A stretch of DNA of 64,000 nucleotides from Hydractinia symbiolongicarpus (Eukaryota; Cnidaria; Hydrozoa; Anthoathecata; Hydractiniidae), in contig NC_079877.1 of NCBI RefSeq assembly GCF_029227915.1, forward strand, positions 13,391,351-13,455,350, in the 5' to 3' direction. Position numbers and translations under genes: made by a program. Position 1 is the first letter of the stretch; every line of letters starts with the position of its first letter. The notes beneath the pieces are model-generated. The model did not search any database. It saw only the letters and a program-made list of their open reading frames with translations, and had not been told where the DNA came from. Positions 1 through 9,615 of the stretch are shown one piece after another.

Positions 1-838
1 TAAAGCAACGGCCAAGAACCTCGCGAATAGTTGATGTCCTTGTGTTGAATAAGAGTGAAGAGGAGGCCTCGGGTAAAAAGATGGTAACAATAGACAGTAT
101 TCAAAATTTTGCATATGATGTGCAGGGTTTTATCGATACTTCGTTTGTTGACACCGACGACGCTGCCATCGAGGACATTGATATAAGAGGAATCAAGCTT
201 GAAATTGAAACCTTTCTTAATTGAAGGGTAAGATTATCACATATGACAGTGAGATCAGAACAAAAGAGGATAGTTTGAAAGAACTCAAGAAGCAGAAAGC
301 CGGAGTAAAAAGGGATAAGGATGTTGACAAACTTGAGAAGGATATTGACATATTGAAAAATAATAGGAAGTTGCACTGGGTAGGAACGGCCTACTTTCCT
401 CTGAGATTTAAGCATCTGAAAAATATCAAGGCTGAGTTGATGAAAATTGCCGGAGATGACATGCCTTTGCTTGAAAAGCTTAAGGTTTTGTTTAGGGAGC
501 AGGGTATAACTATAGCGAGTATAGTGTCTGCCATTGGACTGTTGGTTTCCACTATTTTACTCTCCGTGACAAAAGGAAGTGCCGCAGCGGGTGCTGCAGG
601 AGGAAGTGCCGTGGTGGGTGGTTGAAAAGGGTTTGTAGAAAAACAGCTTGAAAGGCTTGGAAGGTTCCTGAAATACCTAGCAGGCAAAGTAGATGCTGCA
701 TTACCTGGGATTATTGGTACGGTTGCCCCCTTCTTTTTGAGGGTAGCGGCAACGGTCGTGGAATATGCAGCGAAACATCTGTACATGGCCATCGCGGCTG
801 CTGCCGGGTTTTTCGTGCTGTATGTTGGAAGAAAATAG
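1..838 (+). pseudogene. Decayed virus-like membrane protein gene, first gene of the module
   Basis: Two overlapping frames look like one damaged gene. The first runs from the window edge to a TGA at 222-224. The second is open from 221, meets an in-frame TGA at 623-625 and continues to TAG at 836-838. The product has a charged, lysine/glutamate-rich coiled-coil stretch (about 230-450), a hydrophobic segment (about 505-560), a Gly/Ala-rich linker, an amphipathic stretch and a C-terminal hydrophobic helix. That layout suits a membrane-associated structural protein. The next gene converges on it from the minus strand. Function is unknown; assignment to a virus-derived or Maverick-like element rests on compact gene packing and a general resemblance to proteins repeated in cnidarian genomes. 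Confidence 0.45.
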
Positions 839-839
839 G

Positions 840-1724
840 TTACCTGAGCCAGATGTAGGCTATGATGATGCCTACCCCCGTCGTGATCAATGCGGTACCC
901 TCATTATAATTTTGTGGGGGTTGTTCGGGAGGATGTATAGGAGGCGTAGCATGCTTGGGATGTAGTTTGATATCTGCCACATGTCTGATGGCATGCTCGG
1001 TATGCCTAGGGGGTAGTTAGATATCTGCCTCAAATTTCTGCAGTAAGATTTTTTTTGCAGCGTAGTTGTTCGCACCAGATCCGATTAAGGATGCTTTAGC
1101 CCCTGCTTGCGATCCTAGCAGTAAGACCACGTAAACCCTGATACTCTCGCTTAGCTTGGTCAGACCCTCTGATGTCAAACCTTGACCTGTGGGGATAATG
1201 AACTTGGCCCAATCGCCATCGACTTGGGGCCACCATCTACTATTTGTCAATGACGACATGACAGCCTTGATTTGTTTGGACTATTTGGGTTAGTGCCGTA
1301 TTTGCGACAGACTTGTGCATATCCAGAGGTTGAGTATTGTCATACGGCATGGGAACCTTTATTTTTGCCAGGAAGCAGTGCATGTGGTAATAGACATGGA
1401 ATTTAAAGATCGAGTTGACAAGGGGTACGAACCCGTCGGGTGTTTAGCGGATATGCCTAATGCAGTGGTTGCGCAATGGGTGGCAAAATTCACCTGAATG
1501 TTCCAGTAGTCCAAGGTCTGTCCTGTCCAACCCGCCCTGACAGGGTCATTCAGAAGATTGTTAGGGATTTTTATGGCATACTTTGTGAACTCGGGGAATA
1601 CCACAGAAATATGTGAGTCTGTGGACACGTATAGCTCCTGGTGCTCCAAGTTGGTTATACCAAGGGCCCATTCTCCCCTGTTGGACTTGTACCTAGCTTT
1701 CGGGTTGTGTGAGTACATGTTCAT
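840..1724 (-). pseudogene. Decayed virus-like gene, minus strand
   Basis: Open segments at 1724-1359, 1259-1017 and about 1016-840 lie in order on the minus strand but in different frames, so I read them as one gene broken by frameshifts. The first starts at an ATG at 1722-1724, 18 bases from the divergent ATG of the plus-strand gene at 1743. The last segment holds a proline-rich stretch and a hydrophobic tail near 850-890. No domain is recognised. The head-to-head start with a very short gap is typical of compact viral or Maverick-type genomes, not host genes. Confidence 0.4.
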
Positions 1725-1742
1725 CCTTTTTTAGAAGAAAAG

Positions 1743-2279
1743 ATGAAGCAACTGTATATCACTGATATCGAAAAGCCTACGATATTTGAGGACCACCTAG
1801 GGCAGGATAGTAGGATAGCCTTGAAATCAATCAGTATCAGGCCTGTATGGCTGAACCTATACAGTAACAATGAGTTTACTATACGTAAAATAGAGCCTGA
1901 TCAGAGAGTGACTAGTATCGAGATCCTGAATAGCCTGTAAAAGATCGAGGGGTTGGAGACTTTCGTGAACAGTCAGGCAGAGGATACAATCAAACTGTTT
2001 GTATTGAAAAATCGACTCTGCAGTCTCCGTGTCAGTGACGGGTACTAGGTGGTAATTAACAGGCCCTTGCAAGAGCTCCTGACCCTACCCTATGATCCTG
2101 CAAAAAAGTACTATATGAAGGATGATTATGATGGATACTACAGGACCGATGTTTACCAAAGATTGAGACTCGTTTGTCTCAGTTGGATGAATGGGACTGC
2201 CTACTTGACGGTAAAAAGTCTAAAATTCTGGCTTTACTTCCCACCAATGAATTGGATGCTTGGGGGACATGCTGATTGA
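1743..2279 (+). pseudogene. Decayed virus-like gene with in-frame stops
   Basis: One frame from ATG 1743 to TGA 2277-2279 is interrupted by TAA at 1938-1940 and TAG at 2046-2048, with coding-like sequence on both sides of each stop. The N-terminal part resembles small structural proteins of Maverick/adinto-like elements (recognition from memory, unverified). Its end overlaps the start of the next gene in another frame, so the two may once have been one reading frame. Confidence 0.4.
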
Positions 2280-2784
2280 GGAAACGGAACAGTATCTGAG
2301 AAATGAAACTAAGGAGCGGAACAGGCTCGCCAAGACGTTTAAAATGCATGGCACGTGGGTACGTTTCTGCAACCATGGGCTACTGAGTATTAGCATCATT
2401 ACCTCAGGCGTTGAGATCGGGGAGTTAGCCTCGGGCCTCGGTGTTCCGATCTGTATTGCCATGGGCGGCATAACGATCGCCGCGTCAATCGGTCAGGCCG
2501 GTCTGAGGAATGCCGGAAAAAGGCTTGTGGTTAAGAGTAAGAATCATGAGGGTATAAGGCTATTGGCTGACTCAAAATTAAACTCTATTGTTGATCTCAT
2601 CTCAAACGCAGTAGAAAATGGGGTGATTAGTGACTATGAGTACAGCCTGATTAGCCGGGAGAAGCAAAAGTATATGTTGTTAAAGGAACAAATGCGACGT
2701 TTTAACCGTATTATGAACGCCATCAATGAACAGGAGCGTGCCCAACTTATAGCGAAAGGTCTAGAGGAAGGGATGAGATTTTAA
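2269..2784 (+). CDS. Virus-like hydrophobic-core protein, intact 171 aa
   Basis: This is the best preserved gene of the module: ATG at 2269 (the open frame extends back to 2260), stop 2782-2784. It has a basic/acidic N-terminal helix, a Gly/Ala-rich hydrophobic hairpin (about residues 40-85, including SGVEIGELASGLGVP and AMGGITIAASIGQAG) and a C-terminal charged helical region containing LLADSKLNSIVDLISNA. The hairpin plus conserved helix resembles a protein that recurs in many copies in cnidarian genomes beside similar small ORFs. Function is unknown; a capsid-associated or membrane-active role is only a guess. Confidence 0.5.
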   Translation: MLIEETEQYLRNETKERNRLAKTFKMHGTWVRFCNHGLLSISIITSGVEIGELASGLGVPICIAMGGITIAASIGQAGLRNAGKRLVVKSKNHEGIRLLADSKLNSIVDLISNAVENGVISDYEYSLISREKQKYMLLKEQMRRFNRIMNAINEQERAQLIAKGLEEGMRF

Positions 2785-2919
2785 AAAACGTTCGACCTGC
2801 GCAGTATGTAAGCTCTATGTAGAGCCTTCTTCTGAGTATAAACCTTAATTTGTATACATTTTATATGCCCTACAAGGCATAAAGAATGTATGGTTTTATT
2901 CCTCACTCGGCAACCATTC

Positions 2920-3462
2920 TTATTTGAGGTCTTTATACCGGCATTCCATAACATGTACCTGGGGGTAGTAGTTTTTGCCTTGCACATACACCGATGAAAT
3001 AGCCAGGATAGCAATGGAATGGCATGGCTCATTGTAGGGTACTGGCATACAGTGGAATTTGGTCGTGATTGCATCTTTGTAGTATTTGAGTTTAGCGTTC
3101 ACATAACGGTCCTTTTCTGCAAGCTTCTTCGTCAATTGCTCAGAAATCAACTCTTCGATTTTGTTTCAGATTTGACGATACTTTGCAATTCAATAGGGGT
3201 ACTCTTCAAAATCAAGACTCATTGCCGGTGCTGCATTGGCATTGTACCGGCTGGACCATATTTTAGGTGTTTTTACTCTAAAGGCTACCACGAGATCTTG
3301 TGTATGGTACCCTACTATGTACCGATTATCCTTACCTCCATTGGCAGGCATGGGATCTGACATTGTTAGATAGTCCACGTTGATATCATTGATGTCTGTA
3401 AAAGTAGCGGCAAATGAGTAGAATAATTTAGGGCTGACAAGCTCATTCTCAAATTGTAGCAT
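2920..3462 (-). pseudogene. Virus-like gene with two in-frame TGA codons
   Basis: The frame starts at ATG 3462, 15 bases after the stop of the upstream Cys-rich ORF, and runs to a stop at 2920-2922. It is interrupted by two TGA codons between 3190 and 3150, and coding resumes in the same frame after each. Both stops are TGA in positions that could once have been TGG (Trp), so single G-to-A changes would explain the damage. The protein is about 180 residues and rich in Tyr and aromatic residues. No named domain is recognised; nucleic-acid binding is possible but unproven. Confidence 0.45.
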
Positions 3463-3477
3463 CTTCTTTATTGTAAT

Positions 3478-3651
3478 TCAAACGACATCAGAGGATTGCA
3501 TCTTGTTACATACGCAACTATCCCCGTTATATATGATGTATTCCTGGTAGCACTGGCGGCACAACATTTTACCACTTATCATGAGCCTTTGTCCGCAAGT
3601 ACATCTGTCGTACTCGACAAGCATGCGTTCACATTCATTACATTGTTCCAT
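3478..3651 (-). CDS. Small Cys-rich (zinc-ribbon-like) ORF, 57 aa
   Basis: A 57-residue ORF, easily missed for its size. It has Cys pairs CNEC, CTC, CRQC and CVC, in the spacing of a double-knuckle zinc ribbon or RING-like fold. Its ATG (3649-3651) overlaps the last 14 bases of the upstream transmembrane ORF, and its stop lies 15 bases before the next ATG. The overlap and tight spacing argue for a compact virus-like gene cluster rather than chance. Confidence 0.45.
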   Translation of the reverse strand: MEQCNECERMLVEYDRCTCGQRLMISGKMLCRQCYQEYIIYNGDSCVCNKMQSSDVV

Positions 3652-3835
3652 TTATCTTATAATCATCAAGACGATCCCCTAGGTCTTGAATCCTCCGTTT
3701 ATTCTCCTTCTCCTTCTCTGATTCTTGTACTAATGCCAAGGTCATTAGCGGTAGGGAGAGACCGATGCCAGCTATGAAGGTCATGACTACTGCACTTCCA
3801 AAAATATTGAATTTTCCCTGACAGTTGATGCACAT
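3638..3835 (-). CDS. Small transmembrane ORF, 65 aa
   Basis: It starts with a short Cys-containing stretch (MCINC), followed by one clear transmembrane helix (about residues 12-35) and a charged coiled-coil tail ending at TAA 3638-3640. It overlaps the following Cys-rich ORF by 14 bases. It is probably a single-pass membrane protein of the same virus-like cluster; no homologue is recognised. Confidence 0.4.
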   Translation of the reverse strand: MCINCQGKFNIFGSAVVMTFIAGIGLSLPLMTLALVQESEKEKENKRRIQDLGDRLDDYKINGTM

Positions 3836-3889
3836 TTATTAGTAGTATTTTTCATTATACAACCTTGTTGTAAGATAACCTTAGTTTCT

Positions 3890-4045
3890 TCACCTACATA
3901 TAGGACACATATTTTTAAACATATTCTGCATTTTGAACTTGTTACACATGTCTTGCGTCTTGAACCTGTCAAGTACATACTTGAACATTTTGAAATCCTC
4001 CTGAACAGTTTTATTGCATGAGGCTTTCCTCTTGAACCAACTCAT
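3890..4045 (-). CDS. Small basic ORF ending CPICR, 51 aa
   Basis: This is the most upstream member of the minus-strand cluster: ATG 4043-4045, stop 3890-3892. It is basic and Met/Lys/Phe-rich, with a C-terminal CPIC pair. It may be a real small gene or the 5' part of a frameshifted one, since coding-like sequence continues towards 3835. Support is position and strand consistency only. Confidence 0.25.
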   Translation of the reverse strand: MSWFKRKASCNKTVQEDFKMFKYVLDRFKTQDMCNKFKMQNMFKNMCPICR

Positions 4046-4124
4046 CTTCTTTCTTATACACACATTTCAACCTTGAGAGATGGTCAGGTGTTGTTCACCT
4101 CTTTACTGCGCATGCATTGATTTT

Positions 4125-4138
4125 TGATGACGTCATCA
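4125..4138. promoter_or_regulatory. Palindromic CRE/ATF-type site
   Basis: A perfect 14-bp palindrome, TGATGACGTCATCA, contains the full CRE octamer TGACGTCA. It lies 80 bases upstream of the first ATG of the minus-strand virus-like cluster, so it could have been a promoter element for it. A motif match alone does not prove function. Confidence 0.35.
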
Positions 4139-4140
4139 CT

Positions 4141-4870
4141 CTATAGGGAAATTCCCCTTTTACTCATTTGCTGTATGATAGGGACTTTACCTTGAACTAC
4201 ACGACTCAACACAGAATATTAGAGACTTACCCCACTAGGTCTTGGGTGATCGGGACTTTGCTGGGTTTAACCATGCGTGTGCGCGATGTGCGTGCGCGAC
4301 TGTGATAAAAGGAAAATTTCTCTATCTCTAAGCTCCATATTAGCATAACAAAAGAATCTCGATTAACATTTTTTATCGCATTCAATTCTTTAGAGTCGAC
4401 AAGGACACTGAGACAAAATAAGTTTTGCTCGATGAGTGTTTTTTTTGTCTTGGTGGTACCAAACACACAGGTTTTGTTATATCAGAGCCGGTTTGGAAGA
4501 TCGAGCAGAAGTCCCCCGCGAAGTAGAGAGTGGAAAATTTTTTTCTGCTATAAACAACACAAACACTATATACTCGCGGTCTCCTAAATGTGCGCCCCTT
4601 CGGCGGGGCGCAATAAGCATAGCAATGACGAAGTTCCAAACGAAACCGAAAACGTCTTAATTATAGCTTGGAGGAATATAGGGAACATTCTTCATCTGTT
4701 AGTGAACTTGGAATCTCCGCCGATAAAATTCATGAAAAATTTCGGGCGGCGAAAGGCAAATTTTTTATGTTGTAAATAATTGGAGTAGAAATTACATAAA
4801 AAGTCATATAACGCACACCATAGAATTAAGGCAGTTCACATCTTTCTAAATGGAAAGTCCCATTCGTAAC
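4141..4870. other. No gene; short GC-rich hairpin
   Basis: I see no coding sequence. At 4591-4612 there is a perfect 8-bp stem, TGCGCCCC/GGGGCGCA, with loop TTCGGC. It stands out in AT-rich surroundings and could be a transcript-end or element-end hairpin. Confidence 0.4.
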
Positions 4871-5610
4871 AACAATTTCTGATATACTATAAAAGAACTT
4901 TCTAATCGTGCAAGCAACTTAAAAAGGGATAAGATTCTAATTCTAGTGGCAACTGGTGTTGTTGCTATCAATGTAGAGGGAAATACAATACATTCACCCT
5001 TACTTATACCAGAGGATAGGTACTTTGCTAAAAACACTTCCAGGTTGAGTGACAAAAAGAAATATATGTTGTGAAACAAGATTTCAGAGCTAAGCATTAT
5101 TGCAATTGACAAAATCTCATTGGTTTCGAACAAACTACTTTTACATATTTACCAACGACTAACCGAAATATTTCGATGTTTAGAGTTTGCAGGAACATCT
5201 GTTAAAACATGTGGCGATTTTTACCAACTTCCACGAATTCAAACAAGGCCAGTATATGAAGAAAACAAGGATGTATTGTTAAACCTTTTACATTGCCGAA
5301 AATATTTCAAGAATGACAGAAGTTATGAGTTATCAGAATGAAAAACTTAGATTTACTAAAAACTGAATTTATTTCTCAAAATCACCTAAATTACCCCAAA
5401 GATGCGATTCATATATTTGCTAAAAACCAAACTCGCTTCGGAGCATAACAAAAAATGTTTAATAGCATAGCATCGAATGAAATAAATTTGGAGGCTATTG
5501 ACAACATGAAGACACGATTCAAACCTTTTAAAACTTCGCGTGAGAATTATGTTGACGTCGACCGTTATTAACGGACAGCTCAACCTTGTTCCCAGGTTTC
5601 TTTTGCTTTT
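4870..5610 (+). pseudogene. Pif1-like DNA helicase remnant (Helitron type)
   Basis: Broken frames carry the order of Pif1 family motifs. VATGVVAINVEGNTIHSPL (about 4945-5000) matches the motif Ia region. A decayed walker-B-type stretch, IIAIDKISLVSN, replaces the usual D-E-I-S-M. CGDFYQLP (about 5212) is the conserved motif III. Downstream in another frame, NSIASNEINLEAIDN matches the region after motif IV. At least three frame changes and several stops show it is dead. Pif1-type helicases of this kind form the C-terminal half of Helitron Rep-helicase proteins. No Rep domain is visible, so host Pif1 pseudogene is a weaker alternative. Confidence 0.7.
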
Positions 5611-6600
5611 GGCATAAGCAAAAAACCTTTGGGACGAGAATTTGATGCAGCCAGGTTTAATCCATTTCCAACATAGAAGTTTTTATAATCTTTAGCACTA
5701 CTACGAACGAAATTTATTTAACTTTCGTCCTATTTTTTAAACTTATACTTCGGTTACAGGTTACATACATCGCGTTTTTATTATTTGAAGAAAGTCTCCC
5801 ATATTTATCCCACACTTATCTATGATGATGGCGGGAATCTTATTTTCGGTTAAGCACAAAATTGATCAAAAACAATGCATTTTAATTAGAATGAGTACAA
5901 CACGTTATGCATGCATTGGACAATCTATAAAATTTCTTGGGATTGGGTAGGAATGATGCTTCGTCACATACACACAGATAAATTTAGCGTCAATCACATG
6001 CTAATTACTGGCGCTTCCATTCATAACCTGAGCGTCAGGCGTATGAGAGAGTTGAGATGCCTTGAACGTCAGGCGCATCGACATGCTCTGAGCGCCAGGC
6101 GCATATTTCCTATTCATGTGCTGCTGATTGAGATGCTCTGAGCGTCTGTTGAGCTGAAGTTACATCTGAGGAACTAATGGAGTGTAAGGTTCTAGGTTTT
6201 ACATGCAGCCATTTATAAGAAGGCATGTGAGACTAACCTCCCTTTCAAACTGTACGATCAGATCTATTGCTAGAAACCACCCCCAATGTGCAAAGGCTCT
6301 ACTAAACAATGTCAATGGACAAGTAAACCTAATATATACTAACTAAATGTTTTAAAGGATTGTACTTCTGTCACCACAGTTAACATGGGAAAAACTTGCA
6401 GTTCAGTTCCATGAATGAAAATAACTGACTTTAAGCTAAAATATTTCAGAAACTTTATTAGCCGATAAGTTACTCATTTACAGGAAATCTAAATTTTCCT
6501 GATCTTGAACTGAATAACACTTTACTTTGAGTTGAAGGTAAACCGATATTTTTAGATGTATTTTTTGGTATTCTTTATAATTCTACGACTTTCTACTACA
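5611..6600. other. Non-coding; degenerate short repeats
   Basis: No credible gene. Between about 6025 and 6145 there are about four degenerate copies of a GC-richer unit like CTGAGCGTCAGGCGCAT, which make a short open frame look like a protein. Confidence 0.35.
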
Positions 6601-6605
6601 GCAGA

Positions 6606-6830
6606 AGCGAGCCACCAGTGTTTTACAGACTTACAAGCAGCCCAACAGTGTTTTACAAACTCACAAGCGAACCACCAATGTTTTACAGACTCACAAGCAG
6701 TCCAACAGTGTTTTACAGACTCACAAGCAGTCCAACAGTGTTTTACAGACTCACAAGCGAACCACCAATGTTTTACAGACTCACAAGCGAACCACCAATG
6801 TTTTACAGACTCACAAGCAGACCATGAGTG
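6606..6830. repeat. 30-bp tandem repeat, about 7.5 copies
   Basis: The unit contains TGTTTTACAGACTCACAAGC followed by a variable decamer (AGTCCAACAG or GAACCACCAA type). The period is exactly 30 bases, so two frames stay open through the array and produce repetitive pseudo-peptides. It is a minisatellite with two unit subtypes. Confidence 0.85.
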
Positions 6831-6839
6831 TACATTGCG

Positions 6840-7468
6840 AATAAGTAGTTGAATATACGCATCAGCTCACGCACGTCTCTGCTGAGACATCACAAAATTT
6901 GAGAAGTCACAAGCTGAACTGTTTTTGATTTTGCAGTCTTAAAAAATTACATTTCGCGGGCATTAATTATCGCGGATGTTAGCTTGCGAATATTCGCGAG
7001 CATTAATTTTTGTGAGTGACGTTTGGACATTGGTTGCTTTAGCAGAAATAAAAATGAATCGTGAATTGTGGAAAGGTGTGTTATAAAATCAAATCATTTT
7101 TTGCTCTGGGTAATTTCAAATATTATTTACTTTTCGTCACTTTTTTCATTTTCGCAAATGGCATCTGGAAGATCATATTTGCAAGTATTTATTATTGCCA
7201 ATTCTACAAAAACCCAGAAAGATTGAAACTTAAACCTTGAAAGGATATCGAAAATTATTAGTGATCTCTTTATAGTAATGCGCTAAAAAAAGATTGTATG
7301 CGACGAAAATCGAAATCTGCTATAATTTTAACCCAAGTTTTAAATTTTTATCTTTGTTTCGCATTTCAAAAAAATGCTCACCCCAGTGGGGGCAGCAGCA
7401 GAATTAGGGTGGTGCGCGTGCCAAAAGGCTGTGCTTCATATTCTTCAGAATTTGGCGAGAAGCAACAG
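6840..7468. other. Non-coding, AT-rich
   Basis: No gene seen. At 6945-7015 there are alternating CGCG and TTAATT words (CGCGGGCATTAATTATCGCG and similar), resembling blocks near 30,280 and 53,890. These are probably decayed copies of one small foldback element. Confidence 0.3.
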
Positions 7469-7477
7469 TTAACCAAC

Positions 7478-7510
7478 GGAAAACTCTAATAACAAGTGCC
7501 GGGTCGGAGG
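7478..7510 (+). repeat. Left TIR of Mutator-like element
   Basis: 33 bp, 31/33 matches to the reverse complement of 10799-10831, preceded by target duplication TTAACCAAC at 7469-7477. Confidence 0.85.
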
Positions 7511-7639
7511 TTCATAAAAAACAATATTTTGGACGAGTTTTCGCGAGTTGTTCCGAATATCTAAACAAACTATGCCCGTACGGCTTGAATACCCACGCGG
7601 AATGGAATAAAACACTTTCGTTCGTTTTTGTTTTTTTTT

Positions 7640-7985
7640 CTTATGAGATAAGATAAATTTACAACAAACACTTTTACACATTTTGCAATACCAATTCTTG
7701 TTGGTTGGACTTCTTAAAAACGCTGTTTGGTATGTTTTCACACATTCCGTGAAACCATTTTTTGCACTTGTCACACTGCGCCATCCTTTCATTTCCAAAA
7801 ATACCACAACACACGGTTAGCATATGGTTGTTGATAATTTTGTCCATTTCACGCAAAGTCAACAATTCTTTTTCACTCAGTAACTGGCCCGGGACAACGT
7901 CAGTTTTTCCTGTTTTCTGGGGTGAGGTCAAATTAATGACAGGTGGAGATTGAGGCGGAGTTACAGTATTACAATCTATCACATT
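7640..7985 (-). pseudogene. PHD-finger C-terminal exon, frameshifted
   Basis: The minus-strand frame reads a Ser/Pro-rich linker, then VCCGIFGNERMAQCDKCKKW and FHGMCENIP, the first two thirds of a PHD zinc finger. The last zinc ligands (NWYCKMCKSV) follow in the neighbouring frame, so one indel near 7700 breaks the finger. It lies within the Mutator-like element and downstream of the CARF-like segment in the same orientation, so both probably come from one transposon protein. Confidence 0.6.
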
Positions 7986-7999
7986 GTCGATGAACTCCT

Positions 8000-8272
8000 C
8001 TACAATAAGAAATTTTGATCGATCTATGATAAACGTAACTTTGTTGTGCTTATGTACATGTGGTTTGTGATGTCACGTCGTGTAGGAAAAAATGTTCTGT
8101 TTGTTGGTGAAGGAACCATTTTATCACAAAACAACTTGTTTTGAACATATATCTTTATGTGTCTTTCCATCTCTTTTACTTGCCTTATTCCTTGACCATC
8201 GAGTTCGTGAATTTTCGTTATTATTCTTGAATCGATTTGTTGACTGATACCACCGCGCTGAAACGATTTCAA
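8000..8272 (-). pseudogene. CARF-like DNA-binding domain fragment
   Basis: The frame contains SRIITKIHELDGQGIRQVKE, then TNRTFFPTRRDITNHMY and TKLRLS, followed by an in-frame TAG where family members normally continue with an acidic helix (IDQ follows the stop). The pattern (basic helix, then F-[FY]-P-T-x-x-x-I-x-x-H-[MI]) fits the calcium-responsive-transcription-factor-like domain found in multicopy invertebrate proteins. The stop and missing downstream core show it is a remnant. Confidence 0.55.
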
Positions 8273-8350
8273 GTTTAATATAATTGCAACAGCGTCCTTA
8301 GTGTATTTATACGTTACATTATATTATATTGACAATACCTCCCCTTACAA

Positions 8351-8479
8351 ATGGTCTGCGTGGCAATCTAATATTTTTATCCAAATTTCTCTGTTGGTCT
8401 TCACTTGGGATTTATTAGCTGCCCATTCATTTTTCAACTTTTTGGCGCAGTTTTTCTTCCATTCAGTTAACTTGTCTAT
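8351..8479 (-). pseudogene. Charged exon upstream of the CARF-like segment
   Basis: After a good acceptor (TTTATTTAG) the minus strand is open for 43 codons, rich in Lys, Trp and Glu (KLTEWKKNCAKKLKNEW), and ends at a consensus donor (GTAAGG). The exit phase does not match the CARF-like frame, so the gene has a further lesion or a missing exon. It is an inferred part of the same transposon gene. Confidence 0.35.
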
Positions 8480-9104
8480 CTAAATAAACAATAAAATAAT
8501 ATTAGGACGGTGTTATCCTATAGCATTTACGGGTAATCTTGAATGGAAAAATATTATTTTACCTTGTAATCTGGAAAGGAAACAATATCTCGAAGGATAA
8601 TTTTCGCTCTAGCTTATTTTCTTTTCTTTCTTTCTTGTGAGAAGCGTTCCTATCAGTACCATAGGCTTTTTGTTCCAACAACTATAAACGGTATCCCGTC
8701 GAACATTATTTGAGAAATGGAAGATTTTTTGTCTTCAAACAAAATGCATTTTCCTTTTAATTCAAAAATTTATTTGGATAACTTATTTCCACGCTTAAAT
8801 TAAAATTTAATTTAAATCACATTTTATGTAGCTATATTCTATTAAATATTTAGTCAAAACTTACTGTCTGCACCGAAAGCTACATCCTTAAAGTATTATT
8901 GAAGATATTATTTCGGTTTGTCTGTTCAGTATTCATGTTATGTTATTGAATTTCCGCGCCCGAAGGCGTAGGAAATTCTTTAAAACCGTCGTTTTTTTCT
9001 TTTGGAGCATTTTTTGAGAAAAAATCGACCCTGGGATTACATGTTCTCCGTCACAGATGTAAACTTCGCACCCAAGCTCCCCAACTACTGGGAACTCATC
9101 TAAA

Positions 9105-9615
9105 TGATGTTTAAGGACAAAATTAGTATTTGTTTTCAACAAAATTTGGCACAGTTAACAAAAAAGTATGCTGAACATAATGGTGACATAATAATTTTGA
9201 TTTTTTGCCACCTTAAATGTCATTTTAGGACAAAATTGGTCCAAAAATTAAAACTACTTCATTTTCAACAAAAATTGGCAAAGTTAACAAAAAAAGTATG
9301 GTGAACATAATGGTGACATCGAAATTTTGATTTTTGTCACCTAAATGCCATTTTAGGCCAAAATTGATCCAAAAATTAAAACCGTTTTATTTTCGGCTAA
9401 ATCTGGCACAGTTAACAAATAAAGTATGCTGAAAATGATGATGGTGCAAAAGTTTGATTTTTGTCACCTAAATGTCATTTTAGGCCAAAATTTAACCAAA
9501 AATTAAAACTGCTTTATTTTCGACAAAAATTTGCACAGTTAATAAAAAAAGTATGCTGAAAATGATGGTCACAGCAAAATTTTGATTTTTTGTCAACTAA
9601 ATGCCGTTTAAGACC
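9105..9615. repeat. Four tandem units of about 115-130 bp
   Basis: Each unit contains TTTTAGGCCAAAATTGATCC-like, ATTTTCAACAAAAATTTGGC-like and GCACAGTTAACAAAAAAAGT-like words, then TGATTTTTGTCACCTAAATG. Four diverged copies lie head to tail inside the Mutator-like element. They could be subterminal transposase-binding repeats or a simple satellite expansion. Confidence 0.8.

Noticed and set aside
1-4045. Calling the first module a Maverick/Polinton outright
   Set aside because: No polymerase B, integrase, protease, ATPase or capsid gene is visible and no terminal repeats can be seen, so only 'virus-like' is supported.
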